Shown here in pieces: positions 44,911 through 52,406 of a stretch of 64,000 bases of DNA. Made by a program: the position numbers and the translations under genes. How positions within the stretch are numbered: position 1 is the first letter of the stretch; each line of letters opens with the position of its first letter. The DNA is from Caldilineaceae bacterium (GTDB lineage: Bacteria; Chloroflexota; Anaerolineae; Caldilineales; Caldilineaceae). Location: contig JAHBVG010000025.1 of assembly GCA_019637695.1 (NCBI GenBank), forward strand, positions 1 to 64,000. Reading direction: 5' to 3'. The notes under the pieces were generated by a model. It had not been told where the DNA came from. It did not search any database and saw only the letters and a list, made by a program, of their open reading frames with translations.

Positions 44911-45321
44911 TTATGGGACGGCCTCTAATTGCTGGCGCAGTTTGGGCAGCGGCGCCAACCCGTAGTTGATCGCCACGGGCCGTCGTTGACGATCCAAAAC
45001 CACTGTCGTCGGCACTGTCATCACGTTGTAGAACGCCGCCAGATCCTGTTGGACAACGGCATCAAGCTTATGGACGGCGATCCCCGTGTCGGCGGCGAAA
45101 CGCTCCAGCACAGGCGACTGCTGCAACTTACACTGGACACAACTCTCCGTGGTGAAATAGAGTACGGCTGGCGAACCAGGTAAGATCTGCTGCGCCAGCG
45201 GAGCAGGGAGTGTCTCCTCTTGGAGTTGCTCAATCCGCCGTCGCTGCCAAACACAACAGATCCACCAAATCCCCAGGGTCGCCAACACAACGATAGCCAG
45301 AATGATAAGTCGCTCAAGCAT
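44911..45321 (-). CDS. Membrane-anchored thioredoxin-like protein
   Basis: 136 aa. One N-terminal membrane helix (LIILAIVVLATLGIWWICCV), then a thioredoxin fold: AVLYFTTESCVQCKLQQSPVL with redox Cys61-Val-Gln-Cys64, KLDAVVQQDLAAFYNV and the cis-Pro loop TVPTTVVLD. It would handle thiol exchange at the membrane; the side depends on the anchor topology. It is 9 bp after the DUF4395 gene, a pair often seen together. Confidence 0.9.
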   Translation of the reverse strand: MLERLIILAIVVLATLGIWWICCVWQRRRIEQLQEETLPAPLAQQILPGSPAVLYFTTESCVQCKLQQSPVLERFAADTGIAVHKLDAVVQQDLAAFYNVMTVPTTVVLDRQRRPVAINYGLAPLPKLRQQLEAVP

Positions 45322-45330
45322 AGGATCTTC

Positions 45331-45795
45331 TTACTCCACCGTACGCCACATGGGCAGATTGAGATTCACACCGCGCCGGGCCAGTTGATAGTAGATGAAA
45401 CAGCCCAGGCAGAACCCTGCCACCAGGTTGATCGCCGCCAGCACCACGACCATCGCCGTCAAGAGCCAGCCGAGTAGAGCCGCCCCCAACGCAAAGGAGA
45501 TTGTCGCCAACGCTAAAAAGATCCCACCCAATCCTTGGGCAAAGAGATGGGGTTGCGCTCTATCCGCGCGCAGCTCAGGCTTGAGCAGGCCCATGGGCTT
45601 CACAAAATTCTGATAGATTAACTTGAACAGCCCGGCGTTCGGCCAGATCGTGCCGATCAACATGACAGCGCCGACAAAGGCGACGAGCCAGACCCCATTC
45701 AAAATGAAAGCCAGCACCAACAAGGTGATAATCGAGCCCTGATTGAACTTCAACGCCATTTGATCCAAACTGCCCCCGCGATTTCGTGTTGCCAT
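45331..45795 (-). CDS. DUF4395-family membrane protein
   Basis: 154 aa with three or four membrane helices (ITLLVLAFILNGVWLVAFVGAVM, FLALATISFALGAALLGWLL, MVVVLAAINLVAGFCLGCFIYY). The central FVKPMGLLKPELRADRAQPHLFAQGLGG and GFCLGCFIYY with a CxxC match DUF4395. The family often adjoins thioredoxin or rhodanese genes, suggesting sulfur or thiol handling. Confidence 0.85.
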   Translation of the reverse strand: MATRNRGGSLDQMALKFNQGSIITLLVLAFILNGVWLVAFVGAVMLIGTIWPNAGLFKLIYQNFVKPMGLLKPELRADRAQPHLFAQGLGGIFLALATISFALGAALLGWLLTAMVVVLAAINLVAGFCLGCFIYYQLARRGVNLNLPMWRTVE

Positions 45796-45825
45796 AAATG
45801 ATGAATCCTCTGTGTGTGTAGGCGA

Positions 45826-45902
45826 GTATTGAATATTGGGTATTGGGTATTAGGTATTGGGTAGTGAATACTGAATACCCAATACCCAATATCTAGTACC
45901 TA
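45826..45902. repeat. AATACCC heptamer palindrome
   Basis: The left arm is attgggt/attaggt heptamers (about five units from 45833), the right arm aatacccaatacccaatatc. It forms a long imperfect hairpin between the DUF4395 and VOC genes and overlaps the VOC stop. Confidence 0.75.
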
Positions 45903-46283
45903 ATCCTTCCCCGGTTTGCGCGGTTCCTCGAAGAGTTCGATCAGGTTGCCGTCCGGGTCGGTGAAGAAGGCGAGGCGTATATCCTTAAAATTCTTCGGAT
46001 CCACGGTGAAATTGACGCCCGCCGCCTTCAACTCGGCGTAGGCAACGTCTACATCCTCGACGTGCAGTGCCAGGTGATCAAACCCATATTGATTCGCCAC
46101 CCGTCCGCTGCGGTTATCGCGCCCAAGAAGTTCAATGGTTGTACTGCCCACGTTGATAAAGATAATCTTCGCATCGTCCCAACGTTTGGTCACCGGCAGA
46201 CCCAACGTCTCGGTATAGAATTTCTCTAACGCCTCAAAATTGTCCGTAAAGAGCGCCACATGGTGCGTGCCAAGCAGTTGCAT
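45900..46283 (-). CDS. VOC-superfamily (glyoxalase-like) protein
   Basis: 127 aa with two beta-alpha-beta-beta-beta modules: HHVALFTDNFEALEKFYTETLGLPV and FDHLALHVEDVDVAYAELKAAG. Metal-ligand positions are the His near the N-terminus, Glu in IELLGRD, His in FDHLALHV and Glu in GNLIELFEEP, as in glyoxalase I and methylmalonyl-CoA epimerase relatives. Reaction unknown. It lies downstream of cysM on the same strand. Confidence 0.88.
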   Translation of the reverse strand: MQLLGTHHVALFTDNFEALEKFYTETLGLPVTKRWDDAKIIFINVGSTTIELLGRDNRSGRVANQYGFDHLALHVEDVDVAYAELKAAGVNFTVDPKNFKDIRLAFFTDPDGNLIELFEEPRKPGKD

Positions 46284-46310
46284 AGGTTGTCCTGTTCTTT
46301 GTGGTGAGAG

Positions 46311-46384
46311 GGATTAGTGACTGGTGATAGGTGACTGGGATCGTGCTATTGGTTTCCCAGTCACCTATCACCAGTCACTAATCC
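46311..46384. repeat. 30-bp perfect inverted repeat
   Basis: Arms 46311-46340 (starting GGATTAGTGACTGGTGATAG) and 46355-46384 are perfect reverse complements with a 14-bp loop. Near-identical motifs (GGGGATAGGTGACTGGTGAC) occur at 51057-51130. It lies between cysM and the VOC gene. Confidence 0.85.
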
Positions 46385-46392
46385 CCATTATT

Positions 46393-47346
46393 TCAATCAA
46401 AAATACCCAAACTGACGTACTTACTCCCGTCATCGGGGAGAAGGGTGACGACAATCCCTTCGTCGAGTTGTTTGGCGATTTGGATGGCGGCAGCGACGGC
46501 GGCGCCGCTGCTGAAACCGACGAAGAGACCCGCCTGTCGCGCCAGCGCCCGCGTCGTTTCCCAGGCCGATTCAGGACCGATGGGCAGGTGGCGATCCACC
46601 AATCGCTCATCGTAGATGCCGGGCACAATCGCCGTCTCCAAATGTTTTAAGCCTTCGATGACCGAAAGCTCGTCCTCGGGTTGTACGCCTACCAATTCCA
46701 CATCAGGGTTCTGTTCCTTGAGGTAGCGGCCAATGCCCATGAAGGTTCCGGTGGTCCCTAACCCGGCGACAAAGTGGGTCAACTGGCCGTCCGTCTGCGC
46801 CCAGATCTCTGGGCCGGTGGTGCGATAGTGCGCCTTCCAATTGGCTGGGTTGTTGTATTGATCCGCGTAGAAGTAGCGATCTGGATCCGCTGCGACCAGC
46901 GCGCGCACCTTGCGGATCGCGCCATCGGATCCTTCCAGCGGATCGGACTCGATCAACGTGGCGCCGTAGACTTTGACCAAAGCCTTACGCTCGGCGCTGA
47001 CGTTGGCAGGCATGACCAGATGAACCCGATAGCCCTTGAGCGCGCCGATCAAGGCGTAGGCGATGGCGGTATTGCCCGAGCTGCTGTCGATGAGGATTTT
47101 ATCGGCGCTGAGTTTACCCGTGCGCTCGGCTTCTTCGACAATAGCCAACGCCGCCCGCGCCTTCACCGATCCGCCGGGATTACACCATTCCGCTTTGGCG
47201 TAGAGGGTGACATCCTCACTGACGCCGCGCTGATGGGCGAATTCACTCAGGTCGAGCAGCGGCGTATTGCCGATGGCGTCGAGTACCGTCGTCGCGCCGC
47301 TGACTTTCGCCGTTTGGATCATTGGGGCCATGAACATGGTCATCAT
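46393..47346 (-). CDS. cysM: CysM-type cysteine synthase (PLP)
   Basis: 317 aa; two adjacent ATGs. A fold-type II PLP enzyme: AIGNTPLLDLSE, CNPGGSVKARAAL with PLP-Lys62, IDSSSGNTAIAYAL, GLGTTGTFMGIGRYL and FVGFSSGAAVAAAI. In mycobacteria the CysM homologue uses O-phosphoserine and a thiocarboxylated carrier (CysO) rather than sulfide. The adjacent carrier, activating enzyme and JAMM protease genes argue strongly for the same chemistry here, although the acceptor specificity cannot be read directly. Confidence 0.92.
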   Translation of the reverse strand: MMTMFMAPMIQTAKVSGATTVLDAIGNTPLLDLSEFAHQRGVSEDVTLYAKAEWCNPGGSVKARAALAIVEEAERTGKLSADKILIDSSSGNTAIAYALIGALKGYRVHLVMPANVSAERKALVKVYGATLIESDPLEGSDGAIRKVRALVAADPDRYFYADQYNNPANWKAHYRTTGPEIWAQTDGQLTHFVAGLGTTGTFMGIGRYLKEQNPDVELVGVQPEDELSVIEGLKHLETAIVPGIYDERLVDRHLPIGPESAWETTRALARQAGLFVGFSSGAAVAAAIQIAKQLDEGIVVTLLPDDGSKYVSLGIFD

Positions 47347-47366
47347 GGATCGTTGGCTCCTTCTGT

Positions 47367-47456
47367 AGGGGCACAGGTAGGGGCAGGGAGAAGACTCGGC
47401 ATTGAACCGGCGGACGCAGCGTCCGCGTTTGCTTCCGCCCTACCCGTACCCCTACG
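47367..47456. repeat. GTAGGGG palindrome with GCGGACGC core
   Basis: Outer arms GTAGGGGCACAGGTAGGGGC and CCTACCCGTACCCCTAC surround the perfect palindrome GCGGACGC-A-GCGTCCGC (47410-47426), which is identical to 36564-36580. It sits between the rhodanese-ThiF and cysM genes within a probable operon, so it is transcribed as an intercistronic hairpin. Confidence 0.7.
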
Positions 47457-47460
47457 ATTC

Positions 47461-48702
47461 TTACGCAGGGACGCCGTTGGCGAATTCGCGTGGTCGCTCG
47501 GCGTGACCGCCTAACGAGGGCAGACCACAAAACTGCTGATAGTCGATCAACTCGGTAACGGTGGGATGTTCGCCACAGACCGGGCACTCAGGATTCTTTT
47601 CGACCTTCAGCGTGCGGAAAGACATATCCAGCGTGTCGATCATAAGGAGGCGGCCAATCAGCGGTTCACCTGCGCCCACCAGCAACTTGATCGCCTCAAT
47701 CGCCTGAATCGAACCGACGATACCGGGCAGCACGCCCAGCACACCGGCTTCGGCGCAGCTTGGCACTTCCCCTGGCGGCGGCGGATCGGGGTAGAGACAG
47801 CGGTAGCAGGGTCCACCCTCAATACCCGCTTCGACGACGGTGGGCTGATAGACGGTTGCCTGCCCCTCGAACATGAAGATACTGGCATCCACCAACGGCT
47901 TGCCTAGAAATTGGCAGGCGTCGTTGACCAGGTAGCGCGTGGGGAAATTGTCCGACCCGTTGATCACCAGATCATAGTCGCGGATGATCTCCAGGGCGTT
48001 GGCGCTGGTGATAGGCTGGCGGTAGCCCACCACGTCCACATCGGGGTTGATCTCCTTGAGGCGGTCGCGGGCCGATTCCACTTTAGGGCGACCCACATCG
48101 CTCTGCCCGTGGAGCAGTTGCCGTTGCAAATTGGAGACATCGACATCGTCAAAATCTACAATGCCGATTTTGCCCACGCCCGCCGCCGCCAGGTACATCG
48201 CCGCTGGACTGCCCAGCCCGCCAGCGCCGATCATGAGTACGCTGCTTTCCAAGAGCTTGATCTGGCCCGCTTCACCGATTTCGCTGAGGATGGTGTGGCG
48301 GCTGTAGCGGATGCGCTGATCCTCGCTGAGGACCTTGGGCACTTTGAAGGGCAGGCTGGCGTTCTTCCACCCGTTGAAGCCGCCGATCATCGAAATGACC
48401 CTTTCGTAGCCCATTTCCTTGAGATTCCGCGCAGCCAGGGCCGAACGCACACCGCCTGCACAATAGAGGACCACCGGGATCTCGCGATCCGGCTGATGCT
48501 GCTCGATCTGTAACTCTAGAAATCCACGTGGGATAAACCGCGCCTGGGGGATATGGCCTTGTACCCATTCATCCCGCTCGCGGATGTCTACCACCGTCAG
48601 TTCTTCGCCCGCTTTCAGCCAGCCATGCAACTGATTGGGCGTGATCTCTTCGATTTCACGTTTGGCCAGGTTGACCAATTGATCGCGATTTAACCTTGTC
48701 AC
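47461..48702 (-). CDS. Rhodanese-ThiF/MoeB-type sulfur-carrier activating enzyme
   Basis: 413 aa. Residues 15-118 are a rhodanese domain with the persulfide Cys81 (LYCAGGVRSA). Residues 125-390 are an E1-like adenylating domain: IGAGGLGSPAAMYLAAAGVG (nucleotide loop), DFDDVDVSNLQRQ, NGSDNFPTRYLVND, zinc ligands CYRC and CPVC, and the catalytic-loop Cys in PSCAEAGVLG. It would adenylate the C-terminal Gly of the adjacent carrier protein and transfer sulfur to form a thiocarboxylate. Unlike MoeZ, where rhodanese is C-terminal, rhodanese comes first here. Confidence 0.93.
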   Translation of the reverse strand: MTRLNRDQLVNLAKREIEEITPNQLHGWLKAGEELTVVDIRERDEWVQGHIPQARFIPRGFLELQIEQHQPDREIPVVLYCAGGVRSALAARNLKEMGYERVISMIGGFNGWKNASLPFKVPKVLSEDQRIRYSRHTILSEIGEAGQIKLLESSVLMIGAGGLGSPAAMYLAAAGVGKIGIVDFDDVDVSNLQRQLLHGQSDVGRPKVESARDRLKEINPDVDVVGYRQPITSANALEIIRDYDLVINGSDNFPTRYLVNDACQFLGKPLVDASIFMFEGQATVYQPTVVEAGIEGGPCYRCLYPDPPPPGEVPSCAEAGVLGVLPGIVGSIQAIEAIKLLVGAGEPLIGRLLMIDTLDMSFRTLKVEKNPECPVCGEHPTVTELIDYQQFCGLPSLGGHAERPREFANGVPA

Positions 48703-48790
48703 TGGTTCCCCTCCCAGGGTAAGTATGAAGGATGAAGGCTAATGAATGAAGAAAGGGAGCGATCTCCGCATATTCTCCAATCTTTATTCT

Positions 48791-49072
48791 TTATTCATCG
48801 CTTCCGCCCGCCATCGCCGGGACAATCGAGATCTTGTCGTCCTCGCGCACGGGGGTATCAAGCCCGGCCAGGGTGCGGATCTCATCGTCGTTGCGGAAAA
48901 TGTTGATAAAACGCTTTAAGTTGCCCTCATCGTCGAGCAGTTTTTCCTCGATGCCAGGGAACTGCCGATCAAGACTTGAGAGCAATTCGCCCACGGTTGC
49001 GCCGTCCTCGGTGATCTTCGATTGACCACCGGTGAGCCGGCGTAGCGGTGTGGGGATGAAAATTGTTGCCAT
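48791..49072 (-). CDS. cysO: CysO/MoaD/ThiS-family sulfur carrier with C-terminal extension
   Basis: 93 aa, ubiquitin-like fold: IFIPTPLRRLTGGQSK, ATVGELLSSLDRQFPGIEEKLLDDEGNLKRFINIFRNDDEIR and DDKISIVPAMAGG. The functional Gly-Gly is followed by Ser-Asp-Glu before the stop. Sulfur carriers need a free terminal Gly for adenylation, so the last three residues must be removed. The JAMM protease encoded upstream is the obvious candidate. It is first gene of the operon after the leader terminator. Confidence 0.9.
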   Translation of the reverse strand: MATIFIPTPLRRLTGGQSKITEDGATVGELLSSLDRQFPGIEEKLLDDEGNLKRFINIFRNDDEIRTLAGLDTPVREDDKISIVPAMAGGSDE

Positions 49073-49124
49073 GAATCGAAACTCCTTCTATTTGTTCGAG
49101 TACGATTAGACCTTGCATAATGAC

Positions 49125-49163
49125 AATAAAAACGCCGGGCCCATCCTAACGATGAGACCGGCG
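49125..49163 (-). terminator. Intrinsic terminator in the leader of the cysO operon
   Basis: On the minus strand CGCCGG (49163-49158) pairs with CCGGCG (49138-49133), with further pairs towards the loop, followed by TTTTTATT. It ends 53 bp before the cysO ATG and lies about 265 nt downstream of the promoter, so it either attenuates the operon or ends a short leader RNA. Confidence 0.7.
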
Positions 49164-49430
49164 CGGAATCTCTTTTATCAACTGTATGATTCCCCATCAA
49201 AGAAACCGACAGGAAACGATACACTTAGAGCAAAGGATCGATGTCGAAAACTTTCGAGTTCCAGGCGCAACGCTCATCGCTTGTATCCAAAATCGGCGGG
49301 AACAACCAGCACCATGCTGGCAGCGCCCGCTACAGACACAAGCAAGTAAGATAGTTAAGTGTTGCCGAAAACTCGAAGTTCATTGAGTCGTCACCCTTGA
49401 ATCGGTTGACAAGAAGCTCAGGTTTGTGTG
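49164..49430 (-). ncRNA. Candidate regulatory leader RNA of the cysteine operon
   Basis: About 265 nt between the promoter and the terminator, with no convincing ORF. Visible hairpins are CCAGCA-TGG-TGCTGG (49306-49320) and GGAATC...GATTCC just before the terminator. A motif around GTTTTCG (AACTTCGAGTTTTCGGCA and AACTCGAAAGTTTTCGACA) occurs twice. It lacks the obvious core of a SAM riboswitch or the T-box sequence. It may be an unrecognised sulfur- or cysteine-responsive attenuator. Confidence 0.4.
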
Positions 49431-49435
49431 GGTAA

Positions 49436-49464
49436 ATATTATGCACACAGTCGCTTTTTGTCAA
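49436..49464 (-). promoter_or_regulatory. Promoter of the cysO operon leader
   Basis: TTGACA (49464-49459), a 17-bp spacer and TAATAT (49441-49436) on the minus strand: an almost consensus housekeeping promoter. Transcription would start near 49429, giving a 5' leader of about 357 nt before cysO. Confidence 0.7.
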
Positions 49465-49540
49465 AACACACACATGCTCTCAGTATATTATTCATAGCGC
49501 GTGTGTGACGTAGCGAAATTACATTTTGGGCAAAACGTCA

Positions 49541-50158
49541 TCAGTCGGCTATCTTGACCTGCGATTCGCGGACAGCAACGACTCGGTAATCTTCAACAGC
49601 CTGCGATTCATCCACATGGTAGACGATGTAAAAAGGTGGGGATACGTCGGCGGCCAGATTCTCTAATTCCGCGGGCAGTGGATCCTCGCTTGATTGGTAG
49701 AAACCGAAGAGACCGGGGCGGGTCTCGTAGAAGGGTAGCCGCTGGCGCAGCAGATCAATGTCCAATTCGGCGAAATCGGGCAGCAGCCGAAAGGCGCGCA
49801 ACACAGGCGCATGGTCGTATTCTAAAGAACAGATCAAGTAATATGCGTCTGGATAATGGGCGCTCCAGGCATCCGTGGCCGAAGGATAGGCCACCGAAAC
49901 GGGATGCGAATGGTAAATAGCCACCATGCGGTCGCCCGCTTCTTCGAACTTAAATTGCAGGAGCAACGTCTGTGGATCAACATCATAATTTTCGACTTTG
50001 TCATCAGCGACGTTGTCCGCACGGATCAGTTCAATGGCCCTATTTTCACGTCCACGCAGCAGGCCGCAGATCTCGTCTGGTTTGCCAGAGCGAGCATGGT
50101 CTATGATCTCAGCATAAATAGCCTGAGAAATCGTAAGGGGTTCTTGAATTTCCATCAT
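49541..50158 (-). CDS. mec: JAMM/MPN+ metalloprotease (Mec-like)
   Basis: 205 aa; ATG 50158 or 50155, preceded by AGGAAAGGG. The JAMM zinc signature is complete: Glu29 in PDEICGLLRG, then His83-Ser-His85-x7-Ser93-x2-Asp96 (YHSHPVSVAYPSATD). Bacterial Mec+ proteins release cysteine from the CysO-cysteine adduct, and related proteins trim extra residues after the carrier Gly-Gly. Both jobs fit, because the carrier encoded downstream has a three-residue extension. The C-terminal 70 residues are longer than the minimal fold and unassigned. The next gene is divergent. Confidence 0.92.
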   Translation of the reverse strand: MMEIQEPLTISQAIYAEIIDHARSGKPDEICGLLRGRENRAIELIRADNVADDKVENYDVDPQTLLLQFKFEEAGDRMVAIYHSHPVSVAYPSATDAWSAHYPDAYYLICSLEYDHAPVLRAFRLLPDFAELDIDLLRQRLPFYETRPGLFGFYQSSEDPLPAELENLAADVSPPFYIVYHVDESQAVEDYRVVAVRESQVKIAD

Positions 50159-50281
50159 AGACCCTTTCCTGTGGAAGGATGTAAATTGAACCGGGCGGCA
50201 GGATCATATCACCGCCCACAGTATGAAGAAAATTCACCCAACTCTTAAAATAGAAACGCTCAAAAAGAGAAGAAAGTCACT

Positions 50282-51055
50282 ATGAATAAGCAAAAGGAGA
50301 CAAAGTTTCATAAGTCTGGCCCAAGTGAGGAAGTAGTACAGAGGTACGAGGATGATCGTCAACAGACATTAGAACAAGAAAATAAATCGCTACAGACGAA
50401 GTTGGCCGAGATCCAGTATTGGATGTTGCGCAGCCAGGAAGAAGAACGATCCCGGCTGGCTACCGAACTGCATGGCGGTCCTATTCAGGAGTTGAGTTCG
50501 CTGCTCTTTGAGATCAACACGCTTGAACGTATGCTCAACAGTGAAGAGTGCATCACCGTTGTCGTCGGGCTTAAGGACAATCTCAAGTCTTCGATCCGTA
50601 GTTTACGCAAGTTTATCAATACACTCCATCCCCCTGCACTCGCTCACTTTGGCCTTCAACCGGCCATCCGTTCCTTTGTGGAACAGATCCAAACCGAGCA
50701 GGTAGATCTCAAGATTGCGCTCTTCTTCAGTTCCGAAGAGCGTCTGGCCGACAGCGAAGTGGAATGGGCGATCTATCGTGTTTTACAGGAGTGTGTTCAA
50801 AATGTGCTGGATCATGCACAAGCCCACAACCTTATGATCCGCCTGCGTTTAGACAAGCGTGAAGTCAGGCTTGAAGTAGAGGATGATGGCATTGGCTTTG
50901 ATGTTTCACTCCAGGATGCAAACCTGTTCGCCCGAAACCAGTTGGGATTATTCAGCGCTAGAACGCGCATCGAAACGTTTGGCGGCGTATTTCATATCCG
51001 CTCGGCGCCAGGAGAGGGCACCACAATCCACGCCACGGTCCCGATTCTGAATTAG
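50282..51055 (+). CDS. Soluble NarX/DesK-type sensor histidine kinase
   Basis: 257 aa without membrane segments. An N-terminal coiled coil (about 18-60) leads into a HisKA_3-like box EEERSRLATELHGGPIQELS with phospho-acceptor His64. The ATPase domain follows: ECVQNVLDHAQAHNL (N box), EVEDDGIGFD (G1), QLGLFSARTRIETFGG and PGEGTTIHATVP. No receiver or regulator gene is adjacent, so it is an orphan kinase. The input is presumably the coiled coil or a partner protein. Confidence 0.88.
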   Translation: MNKQKETKFHKSGPSEEVVQRYEDDRQQTLEQENKSLQTKLAEIQYWMLRSQEEERSRLATELHGGPIQELSSLLFEINTLERMLNSEECITVVVGLKDNLKSSIRSLRKFINTLHPPALAHFGLQPAIRSFVEQIQTEQVDLKIALFFSSEERLADSEVEWAIYRVLQECVQNVLDHAQAHNLMIRLRLDKREVRLEVEDDGIGFDVSLQDANLFARNQLGLFSARTRIETFGGVFHIRSAPGEGTTIHATVPILN

Positions 51056-51056
51056 T

Positions 51057-51130
51057 GATTGGGGATAGGTGACTGGTGACTAGGAGTCAGATTGGCCCAG
51101 TCATCAGTCACCTATCCCCAGTCCCCAATC
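51057..51130. repeat. Heptamer-type inverted repeat between convergent genes
   Basis: GATTGGGGATAGGTGACTGG pairs imperfectly with CCAGTCACCTATCCC-like sequence to the right (one extra GGGGACT unit in one arm). It shares sequence with the 46311-46384 palindrome. It lies between the convergent histidine-kinase and substrate-binding lipoprotein genes. Confidence 0.75.
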
Positions 51131-51131
51131 T

Positions 51132-52406
51132 CTACTCACCCACAACCACAATTTCACCCATCTCATTCACATAAAGCAAGAGTGCGGAGCCGGGCGGCGC
51201 GGCGTCCATTGTGAAGACGCCGAATGGTGTTTCCACCTGGGTCAGATTTGCCAACGCCACGCGCACAGCGGCGGAATCGTGGATATCGGTTGTGCGCATG
51301 GCCTCGGCCAGCAGCCAGATAGCCGCATATCCTTTGGCGCCTGTGGTATCGGGGTCCATCCCATAGGCCGTCCGAAACGCTTCAACAAACCCCTCATCCA
51401 CTGCAAAGGGATGCACGAGCAACCAGTCTACGCCGCCAAATATGCCGTGGGCAGCGTCCCCGGCCAGATCCAGCAACGCAGGGCCGACAACGCCGGCGCC
51501 GCCGATGAAGTAAGTCGGCGTGGGAAATTCAAAGTCCTGGGCGGCGATCAAAATATCGGCGGCGACTGCAACCGGCACGTTGAGTACCACTGCATTCGGG
51601 TTTACCTCGCCCACCTGCAACAGGAGATCGGTGGGGCTGAGTCCCTCCGCCAGCGTCACCGCAGCCACCACTTCCATCCCCTGCGCTTGCAGTTCCTGTA
51701 CAAAAAGTTCTGTGTCTGCGCCGATCACATCCGCGGAGATGAGGGCGACGTTGTTCAAGGTGAGGTAATCGCGCGCCATCAGGATCGTTTGCAGCGTCAA
51801 TTCACTGCTGACAAAGTCGGGTTGATAGGTCCAGTTGTCCACATATTGGTCAATCCCGAAGACATCCGTGCCCGTATCGGGGCGCAACACCAGGGGCAGG
51901 GCTGCCTCTTCCACATTGGCGTAAGGCAGAAGCGGCCCCAACGATGCCACAATGTTATCAAGCGCGGCCTGTTCTGGAATTGCAAGCGCAGTGGGATCGG
52001 CGGGCAGGGCGGCGCCCTCTGCGATCAAAACCATCTGCCGCCCCTCGCCGATGAAGCCCAATTCGTTGATCTGTCGGATCGCCAATTGGATGCCCGGCAC
52101 CAGCGCATCCTCATAAAGGGTTTCGTCGTCGTCGAGCATCCGCTCCAGGCCAACACCGATCACAAAGGCTTGCTGCCTAGCGGCTTCAGTTGTCAACACA
52201 ATCCCTGGGCTTGGCTGTTGATCGCTTGGGGCAACTGGCGGCTGCGGGGGGATGGGGATCAGCGATCCGCTTTCGGTGGGAGCGACCTCTTGACCCGTTG
52301 GGCCAGGATCGGGTTGGGGCAGGGTACAGCCGCCCACGAACAACACAAGCGTCAACAAGATCAACGCACAGCCTCGCATCGATAGAGATCGACGGTAAAA
52401 AAACAT
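51132..52406 (-). CDS. ABC-type substrate-binding lipoprotein (Leu/Ile/Val-binding fold)
   Basis: 424 aa from the ATG with AGGAGGAA upstream. A lipoprotein signal ends LFVGGC-TLP; a Pro-rich linker follows. The mature part follows the periplasmic-binding type 1 pattern: FVIGVGLERMLDDDE...GIQLAIRQINELG, NIVASLGPLLPYANVEEAALPLVLR, DYLTLNNVALISADVIGAD, PTYFIGGAGVVGPALLDLAG and GAKGYAAIWLLAEAM. Substrate unknown. No ABC permease or ATPase genes are adjacent, so it may be a receptor or use a distant transporter. Confidence 0.88.
   Translation of the reverse strand: MFFYRRSLSMRGCALILLTLVLFVGGCTLPQPDPGPTGQEVAPTESGSLIPIPPQPPVAPSDQQPSPGIVLTTEAARQQAFVIGVGLERMLDDDETLYEDALVPGIQLAIRQINELGFIGEGRQMVLIAEGAALPADPTALAIPEQAALDNIVASLGPLLPYANVEEAALPLVLRPDTGTDVFGIDQYVDNWTYQPDFVSSELTLQTILMARDYLTLNNVALISADVIGADTELFVQELQAQGMEVVAAVTLAEGLSPTDLLLQVGEVNPNAVVLNVPVAVAADILIAAQDFEFPTPTYFIGGAGVVGPALLDLAGDAAHGIFGGVDWLLVHPFAVDEGFVEAFRTAYGMDPDTTGAKGYAAIWLLAEAMRTTDIHDSAAVRVALANLTQVETPFGVFTMDAAPPGSALLLYVNEMGEIVVVGE

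Noticed and set aside
49186..49386. Small plus-strand ORF (66 codons) in the cysO leader region
   Set aside because: No ribosome site, no recognisable sequence, and it lies opposite the promoter and leader of the cysO operon.
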